A stretch of DNA of 14,371 nt from an uncultured Eubacteriales bacterium. Its GTDB lineage: Bacteria; Bacillota; Clostridia; Oscillospirales; Acutalibacteraceae. Shown here in pieces: positions 14,365 to 14,371 of this stretch. Numbering within the stretch: the first letter of the stretch is position 1; each line of letters begins with the position of its first letter. Under the pieces are notes generated by a model. It ran no database searches. It was given only the letters and a program-made list of their open reading frames with translations, and was not told where the DNA came from. The translations under genes were made by a program, and so were the position numbers. The stretch lies in assembly GCA_900319615.1 (NCBI GenBank), contig ONPE01000048.1, positions 1 to 14,371 on the forward strand. The letters run 5' to 3'.

Positions 14365-14371
14365 GGATTCA

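Overview
The window looks like a stretch of a Gram-positive Clostridia chromosome, most likely Oscillospirales/Ruminococcaceae. The reasons are the gene order of a Firmicutes translation and housekeeping operon, good Shine-Dalgarno sequences, moderately GC-rich coding DNA with AT-rich gaps, a PASTA-domain kinase, and dispersed two-hairpin repeats of a kind I associate with that group. The taxonomic call is inference, because no rRNA is present.

Layout. Positions 1-305 hold no gene but contain a candidate structured RNA or repeat, and then the yebC terminator. yebC (306-1040) is on the minus strand. A short divergent promoter region with a perfect palindrome follows. From 1197 to 13895 all genes are on the plus strand and tightly packed: yicC, remA, gmk, rpoZ, priA, def, fmt, a YugP-type membrane zinc peptidase, a frameshifted rsmB, rlmN, a PP2C phosphatase (prpC/stp), the Ser/Thr kinase prkC, and rsgA. 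Many junctions overlap by 1-11 nt (ATGA, TGATG and GTGA types), so the run is probably one operon with translational coupling. Gaps occur only before def (a mobile-looking repeat) and before rsmB (a hairpin). After rsgA comes a palindromic repeat, then a tRNA-Ala(GGC) with its own promoter, a perfect 19-bp hairpin, an inverted copy of the tRNA 3' end, and two more strong hairpins running to the window edge.

Function. The operon joins nucleotide supply (gmk), the RNA polymerase omega subunit (rpoZ), replication restart (priA), N-formyl-methionine addition and removal (fmt, def), rRNA/tRNA methylation (rsmB, rlmN), 30S maturation (rsgA), and the antagonistic phosphatase/kinase pair PrpC/PrkC that senses cell-wall fragments. 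Compared with the Bacillus subtilis cluster as I recall it, coaBC, rpe and thiN are absent from the expected slots and a YugP-like gene is inserted.

The most interesting signals are: (1) an ungapped 52-nt element present near both ends of the window, with fixed flanks and an unrelated 15-nt centre; (2) loss of about 7 nt in rsmB exactly at the S-adenosylmethionine-binding motif; and (3) an inverted 21-nt copy of the tRNA-Ala 3' end downstream of the tRNA, inside a cassette of nested hairpins.
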